Positions 34,255 through 43,248 of a stretch of 53,090 bases of DNA are shown here, in pieces. Positions within the stretch are counted from its first letter, which is position 1; each line of letters begins with the position of its first letter. Source of the stretch: an uncultured Caulobacterales bacterium (GTDB lineage Bacteria; Pseudomonadota; Alphaproteobacteria; Caulobacterales; Caulobacteraceae). The stretch spans positions 1-53,090 of the forward strand of contig CAILTK010000111.1 in assembly GCA_903837135.1 (NCBI GenBank), given 5' to 3'. Both the position numbers and the translations under genes were made by a program. The notes below the pieces were generated by a model that saw only the letters and a list, made by a program, of their open reading frames with translations, had not been told where the DNA came from and ran no database searches.

Positions 34255-35186
34255 CAGTGAACCCCGTGGGCCGGGCGTGACGGCGCCGTCTTGCGCATGA
34301 AGACCTCCTCCAGGCTCGGCTCCCGCGTCAGGATCGACGAGACATCGAAGCCTTCCCCGACGAGCAGGGCGTTGAGCCGGGCCGGGTCTTCGTGCGGCCG
34401 GCCCGCGGTGGCGATGTGGATGCGGCCTTCGCCCTGGGTCACCGCATCCACGCGCGCGGCTCGGAGCCGCAGGGCCGCCTCGTCGGCGCGCGTGACGGCG
34501 ATCTCGATCCTGCGCGGCACGGAGGCGAGCATCTCGGTCATCGTGGACTGGGCGACGAGGGCGCCCTGAAACATGAGCCCCACATGGGTGGCGACCTGCT
34601 CCACCTCTCCCAGCAGATGGCTGGAGACGAACACGCTCACGCCCTGGCGGGCCGGAAGCGCGCGGATCAGGCGACGCATGTCCATCACCCCGGCCGGGTC
34701 CAGGCCGTTGGTGGGTTCGTCGAGGACGAGCAGGCGGGGTTCGCCCAGCAGGGCCCGGCCGATGCCGAGCCTCTGCCGCATGCCGAGGGAATAGCTGCCG
34801 GCCCTCTGGCCTGCGAAATCCCGCAGATCGACGAGTTCGAGCACCCGCCAGGTCTCCGACGGGCGAAGACCCAGCGCGCGCCGGGTGAGATCGACATTGT
34901 CGAAGCCGCTCAGGTGACCATAGAGGCTCGGCGTCTCGACCATGGCGCCGACCGCCCGGGCGATGGCCCGACGGCGGTTCGGCATCGGCAGGCCGAAGAT
35001 CTCCACCCGTCCCGCCTGTGGCCGAAGGAGCCCCAACAGGATGCGGATCGTCGTGGTCTTGCCCGATCCGTTCGGACCGAGAAAGCCGTAGATCGCCCCG
35101 GCCTCCACCCGCAGGTCGACGTCATCGACGGCGGTGAAGCCGCCGAAGCGATGGGTCAGGCCCTGGGTTTCGATCACGAACGACAT
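34254..35186 (-). CDS. ABC transporter ATP-binding protein (BcrA-like)
   Basis: A 310-residue ATPase partner of the downstream permease. Walker A GPNGSGKTTT, the Q-loop region, signature YSLGMRQRLGIGRALLGEPR (an LSGGQ variant, SLGMRQR), Walker B LLVLDEPTNGLDP and the switch His in VFVSSHLLGEVEQ are all visible. The C-terminal extension after residue 220 matches the bacitracin/lantibiotic-type exporters. It is divergent from a DUF2975/XRE pair across 72 bases; that pair commonly accompanies small membrane or ABC modules and may regulate it. No strong ribosome binding site is visible before the ATG at 35186. Confidence 0.92.
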   Translation of the reverse strand: MSFVIETQGLTHRFGGFTAVDDVDLRVEAGAIYGFLGPNGSGKTTTIRILLGLLRPQAGRVEIFGLPMPNRRRAIARAVGAMVETPSLYGHLSGFDNVDLTRRALGLRPSETWRVLELVDLRDFAGQRAGSYSLGMRQRLGIGRALLGEPRLLVLDEPTNGLDPAGVMDMRRLIRALPARQGVSVFVSSHLLGEVEQVATHVGLMFQGALVAQSTMTEMLASVPRRIEIAVTRADEAALRLRAARVDAVTQGEGRIHIATAGRPHEDPARLNALLVGEGFDVSSILTREPSLEEVFMRKTAPSRPAHGVH

Positions 35187-35213
35187 GCGGTGCAGCCGGA
35201 TCCGGTCTTGAAG

Positions 35214-35252
35214 AATTTAAGTATCGCTTGCATAATTGGCGAATAATTTAAG
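35214..35252. promoter_or_regulatory. Direct repeats aatttaag in divergent control region
   Basis: Exact copies at 35214-35221 and 35245-35252, 31 bases apart (three helical turns), in the short AT-rich interval between the ABC operon and the DUF2975/XRE pair. They are possible binding sites for the XRE protein. Confidence 0.45.
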
Positions 35253-35258
35253 CGCAAC

Positions 35259-35771
35259 ATGAATTTCTCCATGGCCAAAGTTCAAACCGCCAACGCTTCG
35301 CCGACGTCGCGGCTGCAAACCCAGTGCGCCAGCTTGGGCGGCCTGGCGGCGACGGCGAGCATCATCCTCGCCGGCTTGATGGTCCTCGAGACGCTGGGAC
35401 CATGGCTGGTGAAGCCGTTGGTCCTGCCGGATCTCCTGCTTGCCGCCGCTTCGCTCGTCGCGCCGGCGACTTACGCGTTCGGGGTGTGGCGCGTGGGCCG
35501 GGTGCTCAGGGCGTTCGCCCGCGAAGGCCGGTTCGTCTCCGCCGCCTTCGAGGCGCTGCGCGGCGTGGGCCTCGTGCTGGTCCTGGGCGCGGTGTTCACC
35601 ATCGCCGTCGAGCCCCCGTTGGCCATCCTGCTCGGCCGAAGCCGGGGCTATTTCATAGGACTGAACGCCGCCGATATCGCCCTTGGCCTCATGGGCGCGA
35701 TGTTGTGGGGCTTTGCGCGCCTGTTCAGGCGGGCGGCGCGGCTCGAGCGCGAACTGGACGGCTTCATCTGA
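35259..35771 (+). CDS. DUF2975 family membrane protein
   Basis: A 170-residue inner-membrane protein with four hydrophobic segments (LGGLAATASIILAGLMVLET, LLLAAASLVAPATYAFGVWR, LVLVLGAVFTIAVEPPLAIL, AADIALGLMGAMLWGFARLF). The loop RVGRVLRAFAREGRFVSAAF is characteristic of the DUF2975 family. Two starts are close (35259 MNFSMAK and 35271 MAKVQTA). Its stop overlaps the start of the XRE gene (TGATG). This membrane protein plus YozG-like XRE regulator is a widespread pair of unknown function, sometimes proposed to act as a membrane-tethered regulator. It may control the divergent ABC transporter. Confidence 0.85.
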   Translation: MNFSMAKVQTANASPTSRLQTQCASLGGLAATASIILAGLMVLETLGPWLVKPLVLPDLLLAAASLVAPATYAFGVWRVGRVLRAFAREGRFVSAAFEALRGVGLVLVLGAVFTIAVEPPLAILLGRSRGYFIGLNAADIALGLMGAMLWGFARLFRRAARLERELDGFI

Positions 35772-36019
35772 TGCCGATCAGGGTGTCGATGAACGAAGCG
35801 CTGAAACGCCGGGGCCTCAAGGGCAAGGACCTGGCGCGCCTCGTGGGCATCAGCGAGACCCAGCTGTCGATGTTTCGCGCCGGCAAGGTCAAGGGCGTCC
35901 GCTTCTCGACCTTGGCGCGGATCTGCGCGGTGCTCGAGTGCCCGCTCTCCGACGTCGTCACCTACGAGTTCAGTCCAAGCGATCTGGAGTCGCCGGCGCC
36001 GACGGACGAGGAGGACTGA
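35771..36019 (+). CDS. XRE/YozG-type helix-turn-helix regulator
   Basis: An 82-residue protein consisting almost only of a Cro/CI-type HTH: NEALKRRGLKGKDLARLVGI, SETQLSMFRAGKVKGVRFST, LARICAVLECPLSDVVTYEF. The pattern (IRVSMNEALKRRGL... LS.FR.GK...RFSTL..IC..L.C...D) is the YozG group usually found next to DUF2975. It is translationally coupled to the DUF2975 gene. The acidic tail (APTDEED) is short and disordered. It probably binds the adjacent control region; direct repeats there are candidates. Confidence 0.9.
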   Translation: MPIRVSMNEALKRRGLKGKDLARLVGISETQLSMFRAGKVKGVRFSTLARICAVLECPLSDVVTYEFSPSDLESPAPTDEED

Positions 36020-36156
36020 AGCCTCGTGCGCAACGCGAGCCGGATTTCGGAAACCATCGATTGCCTACCCGCGCTAAGGCCTGCTTATGCTTGGACACTC
36101 GTTCTGGAGTCCGACGTTTAGAGGCCGCTGGAGCGAAAACCGATCCGCGCGATGCG

Positions 36157-37263
36157 CTACGCCAGAACCGCCGCCACCGGGCGTCGCGCGGAATAGGGCA
36201 GCGTCGGCCCATGACCGAAGCGCATCACGAGATCGGGGCGGCGCCCCGGCAAGCCGACGAGGGCCGCGAGTTCGGGCCGCAGTTTGGCGACCTCCACCGG
36301 CTGGTTGAGGAAGGCGACCTTCAGCCCCAGCGCGGTCGCCTGCAGGGCGAAGCGCTGGCAGGCGCGCCCCGCGCTCACCCAATGCGCCCTGTCTTCCTGC
36401 TGGGAGACGAACACCGCCAGGCCCGACGAGGAGCGAATCTGGCGGGCGTAACGGTCGTTGTCGGTGTCGGCGCGGAGCGCCAGGGAGAACAGGGAGGGGC
36501 CGAGCCAATCGGGCAGCACGGGGTTTCCGCTGGCGGCGGCGAACAGGCCGTCGCCCGTCGTCAGGGCCTGGCGCGGGCTGTAGCGGATCCAGGACTTCAG
36601 TTCGCGCAGGAAGGCGGGGTCGCCCAGTTGCACGCTGTTGCCCGCGACGACGAGGTCGCGCGCGCGCTCCATCCCGGGTCGGTCCGTGATCAGGACGAGA
36701 TCGACGCCGGGCGTCTCGGCCGCCTTGGCCAGGGCGCGAAGCGTCTCCGGCGAGACCGCGCGCCCGTCGTAGTCGGCGCGGGTCGACTGACGCCGCGCCA
36801 TGGCGTCGAACAGGTCCGGCTCCGGGGCGCTCCCGCCGCCGAAGGCGAAGACGACGGCGCCGTCCGCGGCCGGGTCGAAGCGGACCGTGCCGCCCCGGCC
36901 GCGCGCCGCGCCGGCCAGGGCGAGGTTTTCCGCGGCGGCGCCGAGACTGACGAGGATGTGGTGGTCGTCCGGGTCGACGACGGGCGTGCGCCGCGCCGGA
37001 TCCGGCAGGATGCTGATCTGACGGTCGGAAACCTGAAACCGCCAGGGCTGAGTGTTGTGCCCGTTCGGCGCCAGGGTCGCATAGCGGAGGAGGTCGCCCG
37101 CCTCGGGACGCGCCGCCAGCGCGCGCCGGGTCGCCGCCACCGAGGCGTCGTATTCCGCCATCGATCCCATGCGCCTGACTTCGGCGTAGGACACGCCCGC
37201 GCCGACGAGCGCGAGGACGCCCCCGCCGACGAGCAGATTGCGGCGGTTGGTTGCAGCTTGCAC
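36157..37263 (-). CDS. Nitroreductase-family (Acg-like) protein with Tat signal
   Basis: A 368-residue protein with a twin-arginine export signal (NRRNLLVGGGVLALVGAGVS). The first nitroreductase-like half reads ATLAPNGHNTQPWRFQVSDR and LVSLGAAAENLALAG, and the second RADTDNDRYARQIRSSSGLA, AGRACQRFALQATALGLKVA and LNQPVEVAKLRPELAALVGL. The bipartite arrangement resembles mycobacterial Acg proteins, which bind flavin but may lack reductase activity. The start is GTG at 37263. No partner gene is clear; the divergent XRE pair is 137 bases away. FMN-dependent redox or flavin storage are both possible. Confidence 0.82.
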   Translation of the reverse strand: MQAATNRRNLLVGGGVLALVGAGVSYAEVRRMGSMAEYDASVAATRRALAARPEAGDLLRYATLAPNGHNTQPWRFQVSDRQISILPDPARRTPVVDPDDHHILVSLGAAAENLALAGAARGRGGTVRFDPAADGAVVFAFGGGSAPEPDLFDAMARRQSTRADYDGRAVSPETLRALAKAAETPGVDLVLITDRPGMERARDLVVAGNSVQLGDPAFLRELKSWIRYSPRQALTTGDGLFAAASGNPVLPDWLGPSLFSLALRADTDNDRYARQIRSSSGLAVFVSQQEDRAHWVSAGRACQRFALQATALGLKVAFLNQPVEVAKLRPELAALVGLPGRRPDLVMRFGHGPTLPYSARRPVAAVLA

Positions 37264-37369
37264 CTTAGCCCTGACTCCGGAAACGCCTTCGAAGCACGAC
37301 TAGGTCGGAGCGGAGTCGGGAGCCATGGGCTGGATCAATTTCCGCCAGGGCGCACCCGATTTGATTCCG

Positions 37370-38682
37370 TCACATCGGAGCGCGCTCCACACGCTGAGGC
37401 GCCGGCAGTTCCGCATCCAGAAAATCGGCGATCCGGTCCAGGTCCTGCGGCGGCAGTCCATGCGGACCGTCGTGGGTAAGGACGGCCAGGTCGCGGCCGC
37501 CGAGCCGCCCGAGCGGCGGTCGGTCGGATGGAACGCCCTCGCGGCCCAGCAGGCGGTAGACCGGGGTGGCGGCCTGGGCGGCCAGCCATTCCCCGGTGGG
37601 GTCGGACCAGCTGTCGGTCGACCCGTTGATCAGCAGAAGCGGACGCGGAGCAACCAGGGCCAGCAGCATGTGCGCGTCCAGCGGCAGTGTCCGCGGATCG
37701 GCGGCGAAATCGGCATAGCGCGGCGCGAACCAGTAGGCATAGCCTTTGCCCGGCGCCGTGATGTCGGCGATGGTCTCCCCGAAGTCGCGGCGACTGAGCG
37801 CTGCGCCGCCCTCGCCGGACACCACCGGGATCACCGCGGCGAAGCGCTCGTCTGCGCTCCCGCCCACAAGGCGGCCTTGCCGAGGCGCGAGGCGCCAAGG
37901 ATCGCCGCGCGGCGGGCGTCCACCGCCGGGTCCGTCAGCAGATAGTCGAGCACCCGCGACGCGCCCCAGGCCCAGGCGCCGATCGCGCCCCAGTCGTGAG
38001 GTCCACGCGGATCGGCCCTCGGCAACAGCTGGCGTACGCCGAATGCATCGCCGCCGGCGAAGTCCGGCTCGATGTCGCCGTAGTAGATCGAAGCGACCGC
38101 ATAGCCCCGGCGCACGAGGGCGGCGATATCCAGATGGCCGATCACGGTCGCCTTCGACCCAGGGACGCGCTGATGGGTGCGCAGGTCCCAGCCGGAGGCT
38201 TCCTCGACGCCGGGCTCCGGCGCGGTCATGACGTTGGGCTCGAAGCTCAGGCTGACGATGACCGGCGGTGGACGCTTCGCGTTCGCCGGAACGTGAAGCA
38301 GCACGTGCAGGACGGGACCGTCCGGCGGGCCAGGGAACCGGATGCGGATCTGGCTCCGCCGCGACAGGCCGCCCAGCCCCACGGCATCGCGTTCCCAAAC
38401 GTCGAAAACGGGCCGGATCGTCAGGGCCGGGGTGCGCCCGAACTGGTTGTCCTGCGCCAGCGCCAGGATCTCCCGCCGCCGGGCCGGCCACTGCCGCGCC
38501 GTCGTGACCGGAGCTCCGGCGGACGAGACCAGCGGGTCGGGCAGCACATAGGCTCCGACCTTCGTCTCATCGGTGTTGGTGGTGTGCGGGCTGGGCCAGG
38601 CCCGACCATGGGCCGGGAGCGGCGCGGTCATCGCGACGCCGATCAGGACGGCGGCGAGAGGGAATGGCCAGCGAAAACCCAT
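37370..38682 (-). pseudogene. Glucuronoyl-esterase (CE15)-like secreted hydrolase, frameshifted
   Basis: An alpha/beta-hydrolase of about 437 residues interrupted by one base. The N-terminal frame (38682 down to 37831) has a signal peptide (PLAAVLIGVAMTAPLPAHGR), LHVLLHVPANAKRPPPVIVS and the nucleophile elbow GASRLGKAALWAGA, then runs into nonsense (QTSASPR stop). The next frame resumes DERFAAVIPVVSGEGGAALS and RRDFGETIADI, with the His region LTHDGPHGLPPQD. Restoring one G in the cag-acg step near 37852 gives GAQDERFAAVIP, exactly the family sequence. The intact family cleaves glucuronate-lignin esters. The break is either a mutation or a sequencing error. Confidence 0.8.
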
Positions 38683-38879
38683 CCGTCACCATGTCCTGTT
38701 TGCGTGTGGGAGCCAAGGTCCGCGCCGAGGGCAAGGGCGACACCGGGCCTCTTCGCCGTTTCCAAGGGACGGCGGCGTTCGCGCGCCCCGCGCCCCATGG
38801 CGCTGCTGAGGCGCCGCCTGTGACGCGATCTTCTTCATGGCGACGCCCCGTACGCGCCCGGCGTTGAGCACCAGGCCCG

Positions 38880-39196
38880 TCACCGCGCCCGATCATTTCG
38901 CCGGCCCCTTGGGGGGCGGCTCAGGGAGGCGTGCTGGTCCACGGTGCAGGTCTGGAACTCCGGGGTCGTGACGCCGGGCCGCGACGCCTGAAGGCCCTTT
39001 GACGGCTTCAGGCTCGCGCCTCGAAACGCAGGACACTCGACCGGCTGGCAGATCGGCTTCCCGGTGGGAGACAGGCCATCGGCGCACTCGTACACTTGGG
39101 CGGGGCGGCGCTCGCGCGGGTCTGCATGGCGAGATTGCATCCGACGGAGGTCAGGCCGACGGCGAGCAGCATCATGCCCGCAGATATTCGTTTCAT
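38880..39196 (-). pseudogene. Small secreted Cys-rich (lipo)protein, apparently frameshifted
   Basis: The ATG at 39196, preceded by AAGAGGGA, opens a lipoprotein-like signal (MMLLAVGLTSVGCNLAMQTR). After RASAAPPK the reading continues more protein-like in the next frame as VYECADGLSPTGKPICQPVE, CPAFRGASLKPSKGLQASRP, then GVTTPEFQTCTVDQHASL, ending at 38880. One missing G near 39100 (aag-tgt instead of aag-gtg-t) would join them into about 105 residues. I do not recognise the family. Gene status rests on the good ribosome binding site, the signal sequence and the Cys pattern. It follows the small secreted protein at 39250-39510 on the same strand by 53 bases. Confidence 0.5.
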
Positions 39197-39249
39197 CGTA
39201 GGTTCCCTCTTGGTGGCGGCGTGGGGGCAGGGCGCGAATACGCGGGTCG

Positions 39250-39510
39250 TCAGCACGACATCTTGCAGATGCCGCACGCGGTGCCGTGGGAGAGGTCCCA
39301 GTCGCCCGTCATCTTCAGCGCCTTCTTGAAGGTCTGCAGATAACAGTTCTCCTGCACCGGCGTGCTGTGCGGCGGCGGATATATCGTCCCGCCCTTGATG
39401 AGCGGCTTGGACGTCACCGGGGCGGGCGCGGGCGCGGGCTCGGCGAGGGCGCCTGACGCCAGCAGCGACAGGGCCGCGATCATGGGCGGCATGAGATTGA
39501 AGGGGCGCAT
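39250..39510 (-). CDS. Small secreted protein with Cys-rich C-terminus
   Basis: An 86-residue protein. The ATG at 39510 is preceded by GGAG at eight bases. The signal peptide is NLMPPMIAALSLLASGALAE. The mature part starts PAPAPAPVTSKPLIKGGTIY and ends ENCYLQTFKKALKMTGDWDL, SHGTACGICKMSC. Four Cys in the last 35 residues could form two disulfides in the periplasm. No family is recognised. With the next small Cys-containing gene it forms a two-gene minus-strand unit. A secreted peptide, redox protein or bacteriocin-like role cannot be told apart from sequence. Confidence 0.6.
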   Translation of the reverse strand: MRPFNLMPPMIAALSLLASGALAEPAPAPAPVTSKPLIKGGTIYPPPHSTPVQENCYLQTFKKALKMTGDWDLSHGTACGICKMSC

Positions 39511-39666
39511 GTTCCGTTCTCCGTGGCGTTGCAACGACTTGTGGAAGTCGGGAAGTTTCTAGCCGGCCAGGGACGACGCGCCTGTGACCGCGGTCACAGA
39601 CGCGTCCTCCGGGGGAGACCAGCATGCGTCGGACGCCCTGCAAGCAACCCCAAGGCCGCCCTTTCC

Positions 39667-40149
39667 ATGACCCGAAGCGCCTTCCAGTTTCTCGAGCCTG
39701 TCGACATCGAGGGCCTGCGGCAGTCCCTGGCCGGATGCTTTGGCGTGGGCCCGCAAGAGGTCTGCATCTATCTGGATGTCCGCGACCTTGCCGCTTCGTA
39801 CGAACGACGAGCCGACGAGCGGCTTTGGGAGGCGTACGCTTCGAGCGCGGTTCGCGTGTTCCTGGCTCAGTTCGATCCCGCGGCGCCGGGGACCCCGGGC
39901 TGGTTCGCGATCGAGACCCGCCAGGCGGAAGACAACGCCTTCGGAGCCGTCGCCAGGGGCGTCGCCGCGCGGCTTGGTCAGACCATCCTCTTCCGCGACC
40001 CGACGCCGGAACCCCGGGACAGCCCCTTCATCGAGGCGGCCCAGATCGGCGTCGACGCGGAGGGCGGGGAAACCCGGCTCTGGCTGGTCGAATACCATGA
40101 CGAAGACGGCCGCGCGGTGACGGACCTCAGGCGGCGCGATCAGGTTTGA
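39667..40149 (+). CDS. Hypothetical cytoplasmic protein
   Basis: A 160-residue protein I do not recognise. From the ATG at 39667: SAFQFLEPVDIEGLRQSLAG, CFGVGPQEVCIYLDVRDLAA, VFLAQFDPAAPGTPGWFAIE, AARLGQTILFRDPTPEPRDS, IGVDAEGGETRLWLVEYHDE. The balanced composition and alternating hydrophobic pattern look like a real alpha/beta protein. The frame is open 144 bases further upstream, but that part is Arg-rich and unconvincing. No signal peptide or membrane segment. The DUF2059-like gene starts 32 bases after its stop, so the two may be cotranscribed. Confidence 0.6.
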   Translation: MTRSAFQFLEPVDIEGLRQSLAGCFGVGPQEVCIYLDVRDLAASYERRADERLWEAYASSAVRVFLAQFDPAAPGTPGWFAIETRQAEDNAFGAVARGVAARLGQTILFRDPTPEPRDSPFIEAAQIGVDAEGGETRLWLVEYHDEDGRAVTDLRRRDQV

Positions 40150-40181
40150 GAATTCCGGATATGGAAAGAGGAAATCAGCGG

Positions 40182-40877
40182 ATGAAGCGGTACTGGAACG
40201 TTGGGATTGGACCCGCCGCTGTGGCGGCGCTCCTGTGGTGCGCTATGCCGAACAGCGCTGCGAACGCAGCGACCCCGCCCGCAGCGGTGGAGGATTCGTG
40301 CGACCGCCTGGTCAGGATTCTGCTGCCGCCGGAGTTTCTCGTCGCCATCGGGCAGAAGGCGTTCGACGCGGGAATCGATAGCGCGGTCAACCGCAACCCC
40401 GACCTCGGCCAGGTCGCGAGAGACTCTCCGGCCGCGTTCAGCCAGGCGCGCGCCGAGTCGCGCGCGGAGCTCGCCCGCATCATCACCGAACGGGACAGCG
40501 TCTTTTTCGCCGAGGCCGATCGGCTTCTCACAGCCCATCTGGCGGCCGGCGAACTTCGACCGATCATGACGTTCTACGCGACGGCGACAGGACGGAAGGT
40601 GGCGGCGATTGGGCGACGCGTTCGCAGGGACGGCGGAAGCGGCGAGACCGGGAGTTATGATCTCCTGTCGCCGACCGCTCCGCCTCCGGACGCGACCGCC
40701 GCCGATCTGGAGCGCCTGCGCGCCTTCGCCCAGACGCCGTCGGCCAAGGCCCTGCAGGCGCAGTTGCCGGCGCTGAAGGCGCTCATGCTTCACTGGCTGG
40801 GCGGCGTCCTCGAAGACTCCGGCCCGCACCTGCGCGATGTCCTGGCCGCGAGCCTCGATCGCGAGGCCAAGCCGTAG
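40182..40877 (+). CDS. Secreted DUF2059-like protein
   Basis: A 231-residue exported protein. The ATG at 40182 follows AGAGGA, and the signal peptide is VGIGPAAVAALLWCAMPNSA. The mature part has the helical DUF2059-like pattern: a first region LVRILLPPEFLVAIGQKAF, then LLTAHLAAGELRPIMTFYAT and TGRKVAAIGRRV, where LRPIMTFYATATGRKV mirrors the family's F-Y-x-S-x-x-G-x-K core. The function of DUF2059 is unknown; location is presumed periplasmic. It is convergent with the large adenylate cyclase gene, 21 bases apart. The family call is by pattern and only moderately sure. Confidence 0.62.
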   Translation: MKRYWNVGIGPAAVAALLWCAMPNSAANAATPPAAVEDSCDRLVRILLPPEFLVAIGQKAFDAGIDSAVNRNPDLGQVARDSPAAFSQARAESRAELARIITERDSVFFAEADRLLTAHLAAGELRPIMTFYATATGRKVAAIGRRVRRDGGSGETGSYDLLSPTAPPPDATAADLERLRAFAQTPSAKALQAQLPALKALMLHWLGGVLEDSGPHLRDVLAASLDREAKP

Positions 40878-40898
40878 GGCGCGGGCGCATCGTCCATG

Positions 40899-42986
40899 TC
40901 AGACGTCGTAGGACCCGAACTGCTTCCAGAAGGCGGTCAGCCCGATGCCGTCGAACACCGCGTTCAGCCGGCCCGCCCGCCGCAGGGAGGCGAGGAAGGG
41001 ATGAAACAGCTGGCTGGGCTCCGCTTCGCCATAGCCGGGGTATCGGCTATTGGCGAGAAACTGCACCGATCGGTCGATCTTGGTGGAGCCCTGGCCCAGA
41101 TAGATGCTGCGGGCCAGATCGACAGCCTCATCGTCGAGCTCGAGGGCTCCGAGCAGCACCATCGAATTGCAAGCGTAGCCCAGGCCCTTTTGCGCCAGGG
41201 TCAGCAGGTCGCGCCCCGCCGCCGCCCGCTCCGAGCCGTCCCGCGAGAGGCGCGCGGCCAAGGTGCGGGCCAGAATCGCAAACTGGTCCGTGGGGTCCCG
41301 CAGCTGGGGAATCGTCTTGCCGGACAGCTGGGCGATCGCCTCGCGCTCGCGTCCGCAGACGGCCAGCATCCAGAACCGGTCCCAATAGGTGGCGAGCTGA
41401 CCGGGCCAGCCGGCCTCCAGCCGGTCGATCATGGCCTGCGCCCCGCTCGCATCGCTGCGCCAGATGCAGATCAGCGCCGGAAGGTGGCTGGTGAACAGCT
41501 CGAGCGGGTCGAGCGTATGCGCGCGCCGCGCCATGGCGAGGGCGGCCGCGGTCCGCCCGGTCTCATAGAGGAAATGGCCGCGCCACAGCAGCACATAGGG
41601 GTCGTTGGGCGACACGCTCAGCGCCTTGAGCATGCCGACTTCGATCTCGCCCCAATGCCCGAAGAATTCGGTCATCTCGCCGATCAGGCTGTAGGCCCCG
41701 CCGATGCGCGGATCGAGGTCGAGGGCGCGGCGCGCCGCCGCGATGCCTTCCGTGAAGCGCTGGGCCTGTTCGGCCACCGGGGTCAGATAGCCGCTGCGCC
41801 AGTCGATCTTGGCCAGTTCGTACCAGCCTTCGGCGAAGGCCGGCGCCCGGCGCACGACCTCCTGCATGTCGGTCCGACCCTGATTGAGGGCCGCCGGATC
41901 GTGGTTGCGGCTGGCTTCGCGTCCCTTGAGGTAGAGTTCGTAGACGTCCGGATCGATGGTCTGCTGGACCTTGCGCGTGGCGAGGCGGATCTTCAGCGCG
42001 TCCGCCACCTGGCGCGCGATCTCGTCCTCGATCAGCAGGCCCTGTCCGATGTCGCGGTCGAAGGTCTTGGACCACAGGGTCTGCTGGCGCCGGGCGTCGA
42101 CGAGTTCGGCGTTGACGCGCAGGCGTCCGGCGTCGCGCAGCACCGAGCCGTCGAGGACGTAGTCGGCGTTCAGCACCTTCGCCGCCCTGGCCTTGTCGGG
42201 CCCGCGAAAGGTGAAGCTCGAGGTGCCCGAGGTCATCCGCGCCCCGCCGGCGATCAGCACGTTGAGGATGTCCTCCGCCAGCCCGTCGGCGAAATAGCCG
42301 AGCTGAGGGTCGGAACTCAGGTTGTCGAACGGCAGCACGGCGACCAGCGGGTCGGCCCCCGCGCTCCGGGGGTAAAGGGCGTATCCGCCCGCGACGACCG
42401 CGCCGAGCCCCGCCGCCGCGCCCCCGGCGATCAGGCTGCGGCGACCGGGCCGGAGCGAACGGCGCGGGCGCCAGCGGCTGGCCGCGACGCCCGCGGGCTC
42501 CAGGGTGAAGACGGGCAGGGTCTCGCGCATCTTGTCGAGCTTGACCTGGCCCCTGGGCGCGAGCCGGTCGGCCAGCGCTCCGCGCACCGCGCGCTGGACG
42601 TCGGCCGAGACCAGGACGCCGCCGGTCGGCGCCAGGGCCTGCAGCCGCGCGGCGATGTTGACCCCGTGGCCGAGGAGGTCGCCGCCGGGGACGACCGCCA
42701 CCTCGCCGAGGTGGACGCCGATGCGGATCGGCGGCTGGGCCTCGCCGCGCAGGGCGTCGGCGAACTCCAGCGCGCCGCTGACGGTGGAGAATTCGAGCAG
42801 GAAGCCATCGCCTATGGCCTTGAACAGACGGCCGGAATGGACCCCGGCGAGGCCGAGGATGCGCTGCTGCAGGGCGGCGACGGCGACGAGGGCGCCGGCT
42901 TCGTCGGTCTCCACGAGCGCGGAAAACCCGACGACGTCGATCGCCACGATGGTCGTCAGCCGCCTGGTTTCAGTAAGGTCGCTCAT
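40899..42986 (-). CDS. Class III adenylate/guanylate cyclase fused to TolB-like and TPR region
   Basis: A 695-residue signalling protein. The N-terminal cyclase domain (residues 8-150) has all key residues: Asp17 in AIDVVGFSAL, Lys56/Asp60 in FKAIGDGF and the Arg region RIGVHLGEV, followed by HGVNIAARLQALAPTGGVLV. It is therefore probably active and adenine-selective. A membrane segment follows near residue 190 (LIAGGAAAGLGAVVAGGYAL), then a TolB/FlgO-like N-terminal domain (DPLVAVLPFDNLSSDPQLGY, FADGLAEDILNVL) and TPR-like helices to the C-terminus. This architecture is common in alphaproteobacteria (CyaA-type with TolB-TPR). It stands alone between convergent and divergent neighbours. The input signal is unknown. 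Confidence 0.93.
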   Translation of the reverse strand: MSDLTETRRLTTIVAIDVVGFSALVETDEAGALVAVAALQQRILGLAGVHSGRLFKAIGDGFLLEFSTVSGALEFADALRGEAQPPIRIGVHLGEVAVVPGGDLLGHGVNIAARLQALAPTGGVLVSADVQRAVRGALADRLAPRGQVKLDKMRETLPVFTLEPAGVAASRWRPRRSLRPGRRSLIAGGAAAGLGAVVAGGYALYPRSAGADPLVAVLPFDNLSSDPQLGYFADGLAEDILNVLIAGGARMTSGTSSFTFRGPDKARAAKVLNADYVLDGSVLRDAGRLRVNAELVDARRQQTLWSKTFDRDIGQGLLIEDEIARQVADALKIRLATRKVQQTIDPDVYELYLKGREASRNHDPAALNQGRTDMQEVVRRAPAFAEGWYELAKIDWRSGYLTPVAEQAQRFTEGIAAARRALDLDPRIGGAYSLIGEMTEFFGHWGEIEVGMLKALSVSPNDPYVLLWRGHFLYETGRTAAALAMARRAHTLDPLELFTSHLPALICIWRSDASGAQAMIDRLEAGWPGQLATYWDRFWMLAVCGREREAIAQLSGKTIPQLRDPTDQFAILARTLAARLSRDGSERAAAGRDLLTLAQKGLGYACNSMVLLGALELDDEAVDLARSIYLGQGSTKIDRSVQFLANSRYPGYGEAEPSQLFHPFLASLRRAGRLNAVFDGIGLTAFWKQFGSYDV

Positions 42987-43248
42987 GCTGGCGTCTCATG
43001 CTGCCAACCGCATGATGACGCGTCGGTTCGCCCCGTGAACTTGGTCGCAGCGGGCCGGTCCGGGCAAGCCGATTCGGGGCTTCGCCGGATTAAAATCGGC
43101 CGGGCGGCCATGCATGTCGGACCGCACGCGTCGCCAGGATCCCGATGCGCATGCCCTTGACCTTCGACCCGGGTGGAAGGTGTAGGCCGCGGTCGTCTTG
43201 TTCAAAAGCGATCCGGTCCAAGCCGGATCCCTGGCCTGGAGGTCCCCG

